Below are positions 46,330 to 58,540 of a stretch of DNA of 64,000 bases, piece after piece. The notes beneath the pieces were generated by a model. The model saw only the letters and a program-made list of their open reading frames with translations, did no database searches and was not told where the DNA came from. Location of the stretch: assembly GCF_036850765.1 (NCBI RefSeq), contig NC_089492.1:75837982-75901981 (forward strand), written 5' to 3'. Position numbers and translations under genes: made by a program. The first letter of the stretch is position 1; each line of letters opens with the position of its first letter. This DNA comes from Saccopteryx bilineata (lineage: Eukaryota; Chordata; Mammalia; Chiroptera; Emballonuridae).

Positions 46330-46530
46330 AGTGTTATAATTGCTATTTTATTTTATTTTATTGTTAGTTCTTGTTGTTCATCTCTTACTGTGCCTAGTGT
46401 ATAAATTACACTTTGTCGTAGGTATGTATGTAGGAAAACCCCTGTGTACCTAGGGTATGGTACTGTCCACAGTTTCAGGCATCCACAAGGTCTCGGAAGG
46501 TGTGCCCCCGTGGACTAGAGGGGACTTGTG
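46330..46530 (+). mobile_element. Tigger/MER2-type DNA transposon end
   Basis: Contains 'TCTTACTGTGCCTAGTGTAT', 'GTAGGTATGTATGTAGGAAA' and the end 'GGCATCCACAAGGTCTCGGA' to 'GGACTAGAGGGGACTTGTG', the 3' part of an old TcMar-Tigger element. It has no intact transposase. Confidence 0.7.
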
Positions 46531-46840
46531 TCTACACATGTCTCAGCCGATCACCTACATGTGTTGCAAACCTCAGGTCTTCACCAACAGAGAGCTAAAC
46601 ATGTTAAGGTTTTAAATAAAGTCTAATTTTTTGACAGCAAAGCCAACATTTTAGTAGAAAAATAAAAAACTTCAGGATTAGAAATGCTATCAAAGAAATT
46701 CCGAGGCTTAGTATGTCTTTAAGGCAGTAGATGTGTGAGGCCTAAAGATACCCTGCTGACCGGAAGTGAAAGTCGGCCAAACAGCCATGCCACCAAGCAG
46801 GAGCAGAGGTATTCAAGATTTCCCCAAAGCCACGTCAACT

Positions 46841-46952
46841 CTCGGAACCCAAGTGCTGCTGCACCCCTCTGTCCTCCAGGGCACCTTCGCTCAGCCCTCG
46901 GAACCCAAGTGCTGCTGCACCCCTCTGTCCTCCAGGGCACCTTCGCTCAGCC
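46841..46952 (+). repeat. 56-bp perfect tandem duplication
   Basis: Two identical 56-bp copies start at 46841 and 46897 (CTCGGAACCCAAGTGCTGCT and on). Perfect identity points to a recent duplication or an assembly artefact. Confidence 0.9.
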
Positions 46953-47124
46953 CTGTGCTGTCAGAGGGCTGAGTCTCCAGCCCGTCATCTGTGCCTGTAC
47001 TTGGAGGTGTCCAGGACACACCATGCCAACATCCACATTGGAGCCCCTTTCCCTCTCCCACTCCCATCAGTCCCCCGACCACCATGTGGCCTGGCAGGGC
47101 GCGCACAAGGCTCACCTCTGACGA

Positions 47125-50100
47125 GCTGGGCCGTCTCTGAGGAGAGTCAGTGTTGAGCACAGAGGGGACTTCCTGGCTCTTGCCGACCACACTTGGACCA
47201 TATAAAGAGAAACTTTCAAGGCCCAGGCCTCCTGGGAAACGGTCCACTACAACATGTCCCCTGTCATTTGTTTGTCCCTCGCTACTTTTTAAAGTACCCA
47301 CAATACACCAGGCCCTTGTCGGCACCAGACAGCTGTCAGTGGCTGCCCAGGTCCCAGAGCTATTGTGGGACGAATCCTCCACTCAAGTTTAGGCCTCCTA
47401 CCAGTGGGTGACCCAGACTTCCTGTTTCCTTACTCGGGGGCCTCCTGGCCATCTCTTACTTAATAACATGAACATCTAATGCTGAAAATGCTCCTTTGTT
47501 TAGGCACTGTCTAATAACACATCGACAATAGAATATTGTTCCAATTAGCAGGACTCCAGTCCTGGGAGCCTGAGACCAAGCCTCTATAAATACCCAAGAA
47601 AGTGGCGCTCCAGTTAAAGTCCTCAATTCAGATGATGCGTCTGACAGCAGGGGCCCACAAAAGGGTAGGAGGGAGGACTTCATTGTCCCTTGCCCAGCTC
47701 ATTGGCATTTTGAAGTACAATGGAAAGACACCTGTGTTTTCTGGAGAAGACTTGAAAATACCACTGGGCCACATTCCCATTTCTGTGACAAGCATTGATA
47801 ACCGCTAACTAAATGCCAACAGAGTCCACTCTGTCACAGAGTCTGAATCAGGGAGCTCTGTCTGGACCTTTGTCTTACAGGAGGAGGTGCCTGAGGCTTG
47901 CTGGAGCTGAAGCACTTGTAGAGGTGACTGCTGACTCAGTGTCCCAGCCCGCATCCTGCTTTTGGAGCACAGGGGTCTCACAAAACCCCTGGAGCAGGAC
48001 ACAAACTGGTCACCAGCATTCTCTGCACAGACTCTAGGCCTAGAGGTGTTCCAGCAACTTGCCACATTCCAGGGTACGGTTCCCGCCTCAGTTAAACACG
48101 TAGCTCACTCCATCCAAAGCCACCGGGGTCAGTGTTTTCAAAACTGATGGTCACAGCCTACTCACTTTCCCAGGTTATGACCAGCATTTTTGAAAAAAAA
48201 AAAAAAAAAAGAGTATAGTGGAAAATATTAGGGTGCATTGTGCATAGTAGAGTATGGTGAAGTTTTAGTTTCAGGTAGGTAACTTGGTGATGAATTGGTC
48301 CTATAGGCTCTACCGTGTAGGAGGCATTTCTACTGAGGAGCTTGGCCGGTGCAGACAAGCGGTGGCAGAGGGGTTCTCTCTCCACAGCTCCGTTCTCCCT
48401 TTCTGCGCTTAGCTGTTGCCAGCTCAGCTTTTCATGCCTCTGAATAAACAGGGTGCCTCACATGTCCTTCTCCTGCATTTGTGTCCCCAGCACTCTCCAT
48501 ACCCAGTGGGGATCTTACCTGCCTGAAGGCGGTGATGTCAAGACATACATTGCTTTGCAAAATGAGAGCAGCCTGGGTAAGTGTCATTCACAAAATTCCA
48601 AACACGTTGTAGAGAACTTAAACTGGTTACACACACACACACACACACACACACACTTTTTCCAGTCAAGGTAGCAAAAGATAAAATGTTTTTAGGATTG
48701 GTCTAAGCGTCACCAGAGTTGCCCGTGTCCTGGCACCTCCCCCCATTTTTAGGCTTCTCAAACCCTGCATATTTGCAAAGGCCCTCCAGCTGGTGAGCCA
48801 GCCTGACCATAAGGTCCTCCAGCATGGGCAGTGGCCAAAATAGAGCCACTCCCGGTGACTTGGCTGCAGCCATTGGGTTAATCGCCCTGAGTTGCCACCT
48901 GACACGGGGCACACCACCCCCTGCCCTTCACAGCTCCCTCACCTGTTGCAATGTGACTCCACTCCTCTCATTCACTCTGTCAGATGGTCAGTGGGTTATT
49001 TCTCGAGCCTCCATCTTGTGCTCCGCATGGCATGAAGCTCTGCAGAGCCTGGGGTGTGGGTGCTCACAGCCCAGCCATAGGGACCACACACTCATACATT
49101 GCAATGTCACGCCACGTCCAGCTAGGGTCACTTGTGTGATGAAGGCAGCAGGGCTCTTATGCATGGCAAGGGGACATAAAGGGTGGCCTAGGGAGGTCTG
49201 GTTTGGCTCTTGGTAGTGTGGTCACTACCTGAAGTTGTAGACATGGAGTTGTAGAATGGTTGGTGTCTTCTTCCTAAAAGGACTGGTCCCAAAACTTCTT
49301 CTAAATCTTAGTTCAGTATTCTAAATGAATGCTTCTTTTTATATCCAACTTTTAACCCTTCAGTCAAGTTTGTTGCTGAAGTTGGGTCATCTTATCCTCT
49401 CCTTCTATAATGCAATACGCTTGATGGAAGTAGATTTTGTTCCCTGCTGACCTTAACATCTAGCCCAGTGCCTGGTTGCCTGGTGGTACCCATCTGTCCA
49501 ATAACGCATGGAGCCCGTTGTCCCCGGGCATCATTAGGCTAAAGTGGGGGCTGTTCCATGAGTCTGTATTACGAATAATGACAAGAGGCCTGCTCCTCCC
49601 CCTTGTTGTAGTGTAGCCATGCCCACCAGTTCTCTCCGGCTCATTGCAGCTGGAGACGTTGGACAGCTGAAGAGGTTCTGTGCTCCTGGTCACCCTCAGG
49701 CACCGAAACAGCGGCCATGTGCCATGGGAAAGGGAGAAGAGCACCTCTTCCCTCCCTGGGCAACTCTTTTCCACAGTCACTGAAGCAAGAGGGCTCTGTG
49801 CCTTATATCTGAGGATCTGTAATGAAAATACTTCTCCCTGTGTTTATTTATAGCTCCTTATTTTCCCTGGACCCAGACCTGAGTCCACAGGAGCTTGCCT
49901 GGAAACAAGTGGCAACCTTCAGAATCTCCTCTCTCTGCAGATAGCGGAGACATTGGAATTGGGCTGAACTTGATAGCTCAACTCTCCCTTAGGGTGAGAC
50001 AGCCCCATGAGGCTATTCAGTGCCCCCTGCAAAAGAAACTGCTCTGTTGGCCCACCCGCCCTTGCCAGGAACACTAGGATTCCAGCATTGACCATGGTCA

Positions 50101-50585
50101 ACCCTGAATTTGAGGGCCACTGTGAAATCCCTTCTTTTCAATGGAAACTTCGGTTGGCATTGAAACTTATCATGACCCTGACCAAACCTGTGTATATGAC
50201 ACTCATATTTTACATAATATTCTAGGGCTCATGAGTGTTCAGGAAGCTCAGAGGACTGGCTCACAAATCCAAACAACGTAGTTACTGGCAGGGTGCTGTG
50301 GGGGGAACTTAGCTTCTCTCGGACCCACGGACACTCTGCCAGTTGAGCTACCATGGGGGCCACAGGGAGGGAGAGAGTGGACCTCGCAGAGGATCCCAGT
50401 AGTCCTGTCAATGCACCTGCAGTGAACAGACCCACTATCGTCCCCAGAGCAGAAGGACAGCTCACTTGGCAGTGTCTGCATAGCGTGCCAGTCCTCTGCC
50501 TAGGATGCTTGTCCAGTGCTCGCTGAGTGCTCTGTGTCTGCTAGAAACCCGTCTGTATATGGAGGCAAATTTTATTTATTTATTT
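47125..50585. other. Intergenic, no gene seen
   Basis: Chance frames of up to 130 codons on both strands, with no domain or splice support. An A18 run lies near 48193 and an (AC)n run at 48628. Confidence 0.5.
48628..48656 (+). repeat. (AC)n microsatellite
   Basis: Uninterrupted AC units followed by a T run. Confidence 0.9.
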
Positions 50586-50589
50586 TTGT

Positions 50590-50710
50590 TTATTTGTTCA
50601 ACCATCAACAAATAGTTGCTGATAGTGTGCCAGGGACCCATCTAGTCACAGTCATAAACAAAAGAGACAAGGTCACTGTCCTTGGGTAGTGTACCGTAAA
50701 CAAGAGCATA
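50590..50710 (+). mobile_element. L2 fragment
   Basis: 'CAACAAATAGTTGCTGATAG' and 'AACAAAAGAGACAAGGTCAC' match an L2 segment. A related segment continues after a non-repeat gap at about 51330. Confidence 0.5.
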
Positions 50711-51329
50711 CCACAAGTACAGAAACGGAGGAATGCCAAGGTCATTTCAGTAATTACAAATTCTATGAAAAGATTAAACACTATGACATAAAAATGACTG
50801 GGATTAGCTGCCCCAGGTCATTCCCATCCCCCTTCTCCCTTGCACTTTTTAGTGTAAATGCTGAAAAATAAAATGCCTGTGTCCCCAACATCCCTTCCCG
50901 CTTGGAGTAGAGGATGAAATTCATCCATGAATCCAGGCAGAATACCCAGAGAAGGTCTTCCCCTCAAGATCAAAGCAAAGGCTTCCACCCTTTGGCCTTT
51001 CCCTTCTGAGAAGCCTAGTCTGGGACAGAGACGTATGCCCAGAGGTGCAGCATCTCTCTTGCGACCTTGATAGGATCATCACAAGAAAGAAAGTCAAGAT
51101 GTTAAGGCAGGTGGAGCAGAGAGTAAGCAAGAGCCAGAGTCCCTTGATGGCTCACTGACACAGCCTTGACCTAACTCCCCCACCGATGTCTAAATATGTG
51201 AGACAAATAAAGATCTATCTATTTAGGCCTGTGATAAGTTTATTCCTATTCTCAGCCAAACACTTCCTTAACTAATAGAGGGACATGGCATTGTGGATGG
51301 GGCACAATAGGATTGTGGGGAGCTACCTT

Positions 51330-51740
51330 AACTGAAGTTTCCATGGAAATTGTCTCTGAGGAGGTGGCGTTCTAACTGAAAGATCAGAAGGAGCCAGCCA
51401 TGGGAAAATCTGGGAGAAAGAATTCCAGACCAAAGGAACAGCAAGTGCAAAGGCCCTGAGGCAGAAATATATCCTCCGTGTTCAAGAACAGTATAGATTC
51501 CAAAGTGCTAGAAATAAGGGGGTATTGTGGCTACCCTGGAGGTCCTAGAGGCCAGTGCAGGCTAAGCCATGGAGAGCTTTATAAGCCAGGTCAAACACTC
51601 TGGATTTCATTCTAATTCCAAGGGGATTTTAAGATGAATTTGAGGTATATTCTAGGGATGGGGGAAGTCTTCAATGGGACTTGTTGGTGGATTGAATGTA
51701 AGATAAAGGGAAATGATGAATAAAAATGACTGAGGTATTT
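51330..51740 (+). mobile_element. L2 fragment
   Basis: 'CCAGACCAAAGGAACAGCAA', 'GTGCAAAGGCCCTGAGGCAG' and 'GCCATGGAGAGCTTTATAAG' are characteristic L2 phrases. Confidence 0.6.
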
Positions 51741-52322
51741 TGATCCTGAACGTCTGAGGGAGCAGGGAAGAATGTGAAAGGTCTGGGTGGGGACTGGGAA
51801 GGAAATGCAGAATCAAGGATTGTGTTTTAAATTAGAGATGCCCATTGGCCTTGCAAGTGGCCATGCCATATGGGAAGCTGGAATCATGAATCCAAAACTC
51901 CAGGGAGAAGCCCGGGCTAGAGACAGAAATTTGGAAGCATCCACAGACAGATGGCACTCAAGTCACTGCTCCGGACATGAGTTCCTGGCCAGAGGACGAA
52001 GACTAAGATGTTTAGGCCTGAGCTACTTCAACATTTAGACATCATTGGAGGTGGGGAAACTGTCATGGGGACTAGAAAGGAGTGTCCAGGGACATGAGAC
52101 AAAAAACCAGGAAGCTTCGAGAACAAGCATTTTAAGAAAGAGTTGTTGGCTCTGTCGAATGATGCTAAGAGGCTGGGGAAAACGAGACAGAAGGAAGGTT
52201 ACTGGATCTCGCTCATTGCACATGGTTGGTTATCTCACCAAGAGCAGTTTTAGAAAGAGGTGGGAAGAGGCCGGATTTGAGCAGGTTCAAGACAAAACAG
52301 GTGATGAGAAAATGAAGCAGAT

Positions 52323-52517
52323 CCCTGGCTGGTCAGCTCAGTTGGTTAAGAGCATTGTCCCAAAATGACAAGGTTGTAGGTTCGATCCCTGATCAGGGCA
52401 CACACAGGAAGCAACCAAAGACTGCATGACTGAGTGGAACAACAAATAAATGCTTCCCTTCCCCCTCCCCTTTATATCCATCCCTCTCTCTGTCTTTCTA
52501 AATTCAATAAAAATTAA
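52323..52517 (+). mobile_element. VES-like short tRNA SINE
   Basis: Head CCCTGGCTGGTCAGCTCAGT, B box GGTTCGATCCCTGATCAGGG, CT-rich body, and ATTCAATAAAAATT tail. It is followed directly by another SINE. Confidence 0.8.
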
Positions 52518-52519
52518 GC

Positions 52520-52619
52520 CCGGGCCCAGATAGCTTGGTTCGTTGGAGCATCGTCCTAGAACACGGAGGTTGCCTGTTCAATTCCCCGGTCAGGGCACAT
52601 TCAGGAGCAGCTTGATGTT

Positions 52620-52656
<37 letters not shown>

Positions 52657-52690
52657 AGAAAGAGAAAAGAAAAAAAATGGAAAAGGAGAA
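52520..52690 (+). mobile_element. Second short tRNA SINE in tandem
   Basis: A different subfamily head (CCCGGGCCCAGATAGCTTGG, then CAATTCCCCGGTCAGGG), 'GGAGCAGCTTGATGTTC', a (CT)n run at 52623-52653 and an A/G-rich tail. It inserted at the tail of the preceding SINE. Confidence 0.75.
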
Positions 52691-52979
52691 AGAAAAAGAA
52701 AATGAGGCAGAGACATCTCTTGAGGGCTGAATAGGTTGGCTGTAAAGGGAAACAGAAAAATGAGGTAGTGGCTGCAGGGTGTTTGGATCAACAAAGGATT
52801 TGGAAGAGTTTTTAGTTAGAAGAGATCCTCCAGCCCTTGTCTGCACAGTACGGAGGGCGGGAGAGGGCTCTGTTACTAACAGAGCTCCTGTACCAATTCC
52901 CCTTTACTCTTCTCCGCAAGCCTGTGATGTGGGAGTATTTCACCCCCTTTGTGGGCATGAGGGAGTCAGTGTATCACAC

Positions 52980-53180
52980 TAAGTCCTGCGTTGGTTACCT
53001 GTGTGGCCTGGGCCAGCTCTGTGACTCTGTGCCTCAGTTTTCTCATCTGAAACACACATTCATTAAAGTGCATTCAAAAATTAATTGATTGACTTTAACT
53101 AAGTGACAATAGTACCCACTTCACATGAATGGTGTGAGAATAAAAATGAAACAAGGCATGTCAAACACCTTCACCGGGCT
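52980..53180 (+). mobile_element. MIR SINE
   Basis: 'GTGTGGCCTGGGCCAGCTCT' and 'GTGCCTCAGTTTTCTCATCT', followed by 'GGTGTGAGAATAAAAATGAA'. Confidence 0.55.
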
Positions 53181-53789
53181 GTGCACATCAGTGCTCAGTC
53201 CACATTTGTCTTTCCAGTGATGTGAAAAGAGCACCCAGAGAGGTTCAGTATCTTCGTTTACTGGACAACTATATCGATCTTCCACTTTCTGCTCAGTCCC
53301 ACAGAAGCCAAGAAGTACAGCAAGGAGCAAGATCAGAAGTGTCCCTGTCCTCGTGGAGCTTAGAGTGGGTGATGACAACAACAACAATGGTGACAGGGAA
53401 ACCGACACTCGTGAAACTGTAAGACTTACTGTGTGCTGGGCCCTGAGGCTGCAGGGCAGTGAGTAACAAAAGCAGAATCTGTCTCGCTTCATGGGTCTGT
53501 TATGTCATCTTTCCCAGGGGTATCGTTTTGCAGGAAGAATGAAACCCAACCCCAGTAAAATAATCCTGGTGCGTGAGGACATGTTACTGAAAAAGAAACA
53601 TTACAGGTGATGACTAACCTTCCTTGCTTTCTCCCCCATTTCCCACAGATCCTATCAGAAACAGGCCCTAAAGGTCGTGTCTCTCGGCTTCCTGTCCTGC
53701 ATCCCCTTGCCTGGTTCCTTACCAAGTTGTGAAATTAACAACACAAATGTGACAGGCACCATGTTACGTCCTGTGGGGCAGCAGATAAG

Positions 53790-54126
53790 TGTCGTGGGCT
53801 GAATTGTAGTCCCACAGAACTTGTATATTCAAGTCCTAACCCCCAGGACCTCAGAATGGGACTGCATTTAGAAGGGGATGCCTTTAAAGAGGTGACTCAT
53901 TTACAATGAGGTCATACAGGTGGGCCCTAATCTAATGTAGAGGGTGTCCCTGTCAGAGGAGATTTACACACAGACACCTAGAGAGGGAACAGCAGGAAGA
54001 TGACCATCAGCAATCCAAGGAGTGAGGCCTCAGGAGAAACCAAGCCTGCTAGCACCTTGAACTCAGCCCCAGAACGGTGAGAAAATCAAGTTCTGCTGTG
54101 GAAGCCGCCCCAAGCAGACTAACACA
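53790..54126 (+). mobile_element. MaLR-family solo LTR
   Basis: Starts TGTCGTGGGCTGAATTGTAG and carries 'AGTCCTAACCCCCAGGACCT', 'GAGGTCATACAGGTGGGCCC' and 'AGCCCCAGAACGGTGAGAAA', ending AGACTAACACA. Non-coding and diverged. Confidence 0.75.
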
Positions 54127-54504
54127 GTGAGCACGGCACACCCCGGCCTGCAAGCCCAGCAGCACGGGCAGGAACTGGGCAGCTCCTCCTGACCACCATT
54201 GGGGGTGGGGTGGGGCTGCTGGCTGGAACCTCATGACAAGCTCTCAGAGAAAAGCTCTGGGTACCAAGGGCATAGTAGCTATCGCCACTGCTGCGGTGGA
54301 CAGTCGGGGAAAGATCTAAGGAAGACATAGGTGGTGAACTGGGACTAAAATGATTCCCAGGGACTCCCTGGGCATCAGAAGGAGCCAAGAACATTGTAGG
54401 GGGAGGGCCCAGCACAAAGCAGCTTTCTCCTTCTATGAGGTCACCCTCTCTGTCCTCCTGATACGTTATTCTTACTGGACTCTGGTCTAGCACTGTTGCA
54501 TTAT

Positions 54505-54620
54505 TGTGTTTATTCAAGAGCATTATTGTCCCCATTTCACCAGAGGAAGCTGAGGCCCAGCAAGGTGACATCACCAGACAATGGCAGAGGCAGGTGCACA
54601 AGGCCATCACCTGCTTCCCC
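54505..54620 (-). mobile_element. MIR SINE fragment, minus strand
   Basis: 'TTGTCCCCATTTCACCAGAG' and 'GAAGCTGAGGCCCAGCAAGG' on plus is a reversed MIR core. Confidence 0.5.
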
Positions 54621-54969
54621 GGTCACGGCGGGGCGGGCGCAGCACAGAGTGTAGGGCAGCAGAGAGCCTCTTCTGAAACATGGAGAAGGGTGGAGGGCGA
54701 AGGAAGTGTCTGTTTTTGAGGATAGGGAAGATTAGAAACTGCGCATAAAAGGGAGGAGGGATGAAAGAGTGAAGATGAGAAAGAAGGTGGTTGGCCAACA
54801 AAATTTTGGAAGGAGAACAGAAGCCCAAGATAAAGTGCACATGTGGGGGGGGGGGGGCTGGAAACAACATAGGGGACACGGTTTCCTCTGAGTGACCCGA
54901 GGAGGGCTACACGGATTCAGTTAGGAGAAGGGGTGCAAAAGACTGGCCCCTGGTCTGGTGTGGTGTTTT

Positions 54970-55088
54970 GCTCTCTCTTTCTCTCCTTACCCCTCTCTTT
55001 CTTTCCCTCCTTCTTTCCTTCTTTCTTTTTCTCTCTTTCTCTCCCTTTCTCTCTTCTTTCCTTCCCTCCTTCTTTCCTTTCTATTCCT
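54970..55088 (+). repeat. Polypyrimidine (CTTT/CCTT)n tract
   Basis: About 120 bp of almost pure C and T on the plus strand. It has mirror-repeat character and could form triplex DNA. Confidence 0.85.
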
Positions 55089-55300
55089 TTTACTAGATAC
55101 TTTTTTTCTCTGTGAAGTACAAAGCAAGGGGCGAGAGCAGGGTGGGAGGGAGACCCGAGGGCAGCTGTGAAGTCTGGGGACAGATGTCACGGGACATGGA
55201 GAGACAGTGAGGACAAGAGGAAGGGCGACCCAGCAGTCCCCTACAGGAAGCAGAAGCCTGTCCAGGAGAGCACAAACGGCGGGGCATGGGGGGCAGAGGA

Positions 55301-55509
55301 GAAGAAGGCGGGGCAGAGGGATGGAGTGGGGTGGCTGGCATCAGGGAATGGATCACAAGAGGGAGGAAGGTGAAGAAGGCGGGGCAGAGGGATGGAGTGG
55401 GGTGGCTGGCACCAGGGAATGGATCACAGGAGGGAGGAAGGTGAAGAAGGCGGGGCAGAGGGATGGAGTGGGGTGGCTGGCATCAGGGAACGGATCACGG
55501 GAGGGAGGA
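55301..55509 (+). repeat. 71-bp minisatellite, about 2.9 copies
   Basis: Copies start at 55301, 55372 and 55443 (GAAGAAGGCGGGGCAGAGGG and on). They differ at only a few positions. Purine-rich. Confidence 0.9.
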
Positions 55510-57801
55510 CAGCCTCAGAGGCTTGCTCACCATGTGGAGTGTTACCTGTGTCAGTAGTGACTTAACAGGACTGTGTCATATGCTGTCCTCCACATCATTG
55601 CTCACCTCTGTCTGTTTTGTCACTTCCACTGAGAGGAAAGGTTCCTGAAGGCAGGCGCTGTCTCCTAATCTGACTCACCCCCTCCCACTGTGCCCCTTCT
55701 TCCTTCCCGCCAACCTCCATGGGCCCAACTTCCACTTCTTCTGCGAGGTTCAGCTCACACGGCACTTTCTGTGGCCTGGCCCCCTCTCTATGTGGAAGCA
55801 TTTTTCTTCCCTGGAAAAAAAAATCCAAATTGAATGTTTTCAGTTTTCCGCTTCATGTTACAGTCATTTGTTCGCGTCCTATCTCCCTCATCACTGAAGA
55901 TGGAGATAATTGCTCCAAACCGCACTTAAAAAAAAAAAAAAAAAAAAAAGCAGGAAGAAAATAATTGAGCATGCCTCAGGGTGTGCAAGTATAATGAGTT
56001 TATTTTCTCTCAGTATTTAGGACTCTGATTTTTGGTAACCTGACTATTGACATAGGAAGTAACGCTCATGTTTCTGAGGGTCACGGTACTTCTGCTGGGC
56101 ACGTCGGGGGTCTGTGCGGGGTCTGCGCGCCGGAGACAATTTGTGTGGTCTAATGAGCGGCCGCAGAAGATTAGATGCGAAGGGACAGGCATCTGCAGGA
56201 AACCGAGCCATAAGGAAACCAGGGCGACGTGCAGTCACATGGGTAAGGTAGAAAAGGGCCTCGTAAGGACCAGTAGCGGGAACCTTAATTGTTACCATGG
56301 CCCATGTGAGCCCGGGGTCCTTGACTGAGCTAATGGGAACCTGACGCATTGGCTTCCTGAAACCCACCAGTATTGACTTCAAACACAGCGGCCCTCCTGA
56401 GGACCAGGCCGGCTGGAGTCCAGGGTTGATTTCCTCTCTCACAAAGGAGCACCTCTCAGCTCGATCCCACCACATCAGCTAAAATGGGCTGCCCTGGGAC
56501 CCTGGCCGGGCTCTGAGACCACCCTCCCATTGCCTCCTCTGCCCTTTGCAAGTCCTCCAGACATATTTCAGTGGCCCCCACGTGGCTCTGCCTCTAGACC
56601 CCAGTGAGAGAAAGCTCTTGGGAATTTGCCATCAAGCCCTGGAACAGCCGGGCGGGCCCCCAGGTCTCCACGTGCTCTAGTGACATCAGTGCCAGGAAGG
56701 CCAGCCCATGGGCAGGCGGCTAAAACCTTCGCGTCTGGTCCTCACATCCCATCTGCCTCTGTCTCTGCTGCTTTGCCACTGGCTCCCACAAGCCAACACC
56801 GGAGTCACAGGTGAAGCAGCCTTGCGTTTATGTGACTGGATCAGTATTTACAGAATGGTGTTTGGGGTCAGCCCAGAGCCCCCTGAGCGGGCTGGCTTCG
56901 TCCCGGCCCCCTCCCTGAGCAGGAGGGTGCTCTGGAATGTGCAGCCCCCTGTGCTCCGCGTCTGACTCCAGTTCCCACCAGCCGCGATTGCCCTCTGCCG
57001 AGGGAGGTCTCTCCAGTTCCCTCTTTCACCTCCCTTATCGACGTGTCAGCTCCACACGGGGGTGAGAAGGTAGGTGTTGGAGACAGACGACAACAGCTGG
57101 GGTGAACCACCTCTTAAAGGGCTGTCCTCAGGAAATGCATCTCTTCCCTGGAGGCGGGGGGCGTCTGTAAGCGGAATGGGGATGAAACTCGAGGAGATGC
57201 TGCGATAACCAGACTGTATCCTGTTGAGGGAAGAGTGTTTGTCTAATGACACAAAGATGAGCTTCTAGATAGCACGGCAGATAGCCGTCTTCCGCCCAGC
57301 GCCACCCGCCATAAATCTTCATTCTTCCATGGCTGCTCTGAACAGACTTCTGAGGACAGAGCTCATTCCCTGGAGAGACAGGCCTCAGGAAAGCTCTGGA
57401 ATTCCTTCAGGTGAAGAAAGCCACCATTCTGCACAGGCATTTGCTCCCTTAGAATGAGCACGCTGCAAGGGTGGGGGGGGGGGAGACGGTCTGCGTCATT
57501 CTAAAGTCTGTTAGTAGGTGGCAGAGCAAAGGTGCCAGGTAGAGATATGTTGAGAAAAAAATATTCCCCAGAACAGGAAAAAAAAACAAACCCTCCCATA
57601 CTCTCTTTTTATAATCAGATGCCTTGTGTGAGCTGTTCTGCCTAGATTTCAGTCACCTGACAGATTCCTCTCTTCCCAGAGTGGTTTATTTCTCACTGAA
57701 AGGGCCCGGCCATTTGGTAGGTATCTAAATTATTGATCCTCTAGGAACCTTAATCTCTTCATCTCTGGTACTGGTTCCCTATCAGGAGGTTATGAATGAG
57801 A

Positions 57802-57803
<2 letters not shown>

Positions 57804-57863
<60 letters not shown>
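57804..57863 (+). repeat. Compound (GT)n(GA)n microsatellite
   Basis: About 14 GT units run directly into about 16 GA units. Confidence 0.9.
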
Positions 57864-57868
<5 letters not shown>

Positions 57869-57897
57869 CTTTGCCCACCCGTGGTAAACATTCCTTC

Positions 57898-58244
57898 TTT
57901 TTTTTCCTTCTTCTTCTTTTCCAAGTAAGAGGAGGGGAGATAGAGAGACAGACTCCCGCATGCGCTTTGACTGGGATCCACCAGGCAACCCCTGTCTAGG
58001 GCTGTTGCTTACAACCATGCTATTTTTAGCACCTTAGGCAGAGGCTCCATGGAGCCATCCTCAGTGCCTGGGCCCATGTGCTCAAATCAATTAAGCCATG
58101 GCTGCAGGAGGAGAAGAGAGAGAGAAAGAAAGGGGAGGGGTGGAGAAGCAGATGGTCACTTCTCCTGTGTGCCCTACCAAGAATCAAACCCAGGACATTC
58201 ACATGCCTAGTCAATGCTTTACCACTGAGCCAAGTGGCCAGGGC
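57898..58244 (-). mobile_element. Rhin-1-like SINE, older diverged copy
   Basis: Minus-strand copy recognisable from the tRNA-like head (ACCACTGAGCCAAGTGGCCAG on plus), the ATGGAGCCATCCTCAG segment and the purine-rich middle. It has more substitutions and small deletions than the other copies, so it is older or from another subfamily. Confidence 0.8.
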
Positions 58245-58327
58245 CAACACTTTGTTTAAAGTTCCTCCTTTTCTTGATTTATCCACAGAATGGATGGGAG
58301 GGGGAGGTTTTAGAGTCTGAACTGGGT

Positions 58328-58540
58328 TCAAGTTCTGGCCTCTTTAGCTCTCATGAAGTATCCCCTTGACCAATATCTTAGCCTAGTTGTGTCTTCCCTG
58401 AACTTCAGTCTCTTCACCTGTACAAATAGGGTCAGGAGACCCTTCCCCACTTCAGAAAGGGCTGGTGAGAACCAAATGAGTAAATATAAACCTTGTGATG
58501 GACATATGTAGGTTTGTAAATTGGAGAGCACATAAATCAT
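58328..58540 (+). mobile_element. MIR SINE
   Basis: 'GAACTTCAGTCTCTTCACCT', 'GTACAAATAGGGTCAGGAGA' and 'GAGAACCAAATGAGTAAATA' follow the MIR core and 3' part. Confidence 0.5.

Noticed and set aside
46735..47121. 128-codon plus-strand frame
   Set aside because: Spans the 56-bp duplication; there are competing frames on both strands and no domain.
55301..55509. Possible CRISPR-like array because of regular repeats
   Set aside because: The repeats are contiguous without spacers, in a mammalian genome; it is a minisatellite.
56068..56328. 86-codon frame with a signal-peptide-like start
   Set aside because: It is opposite to another frame of similar quality, with no family match. The CpG anomaly is reported, but not as a gene.
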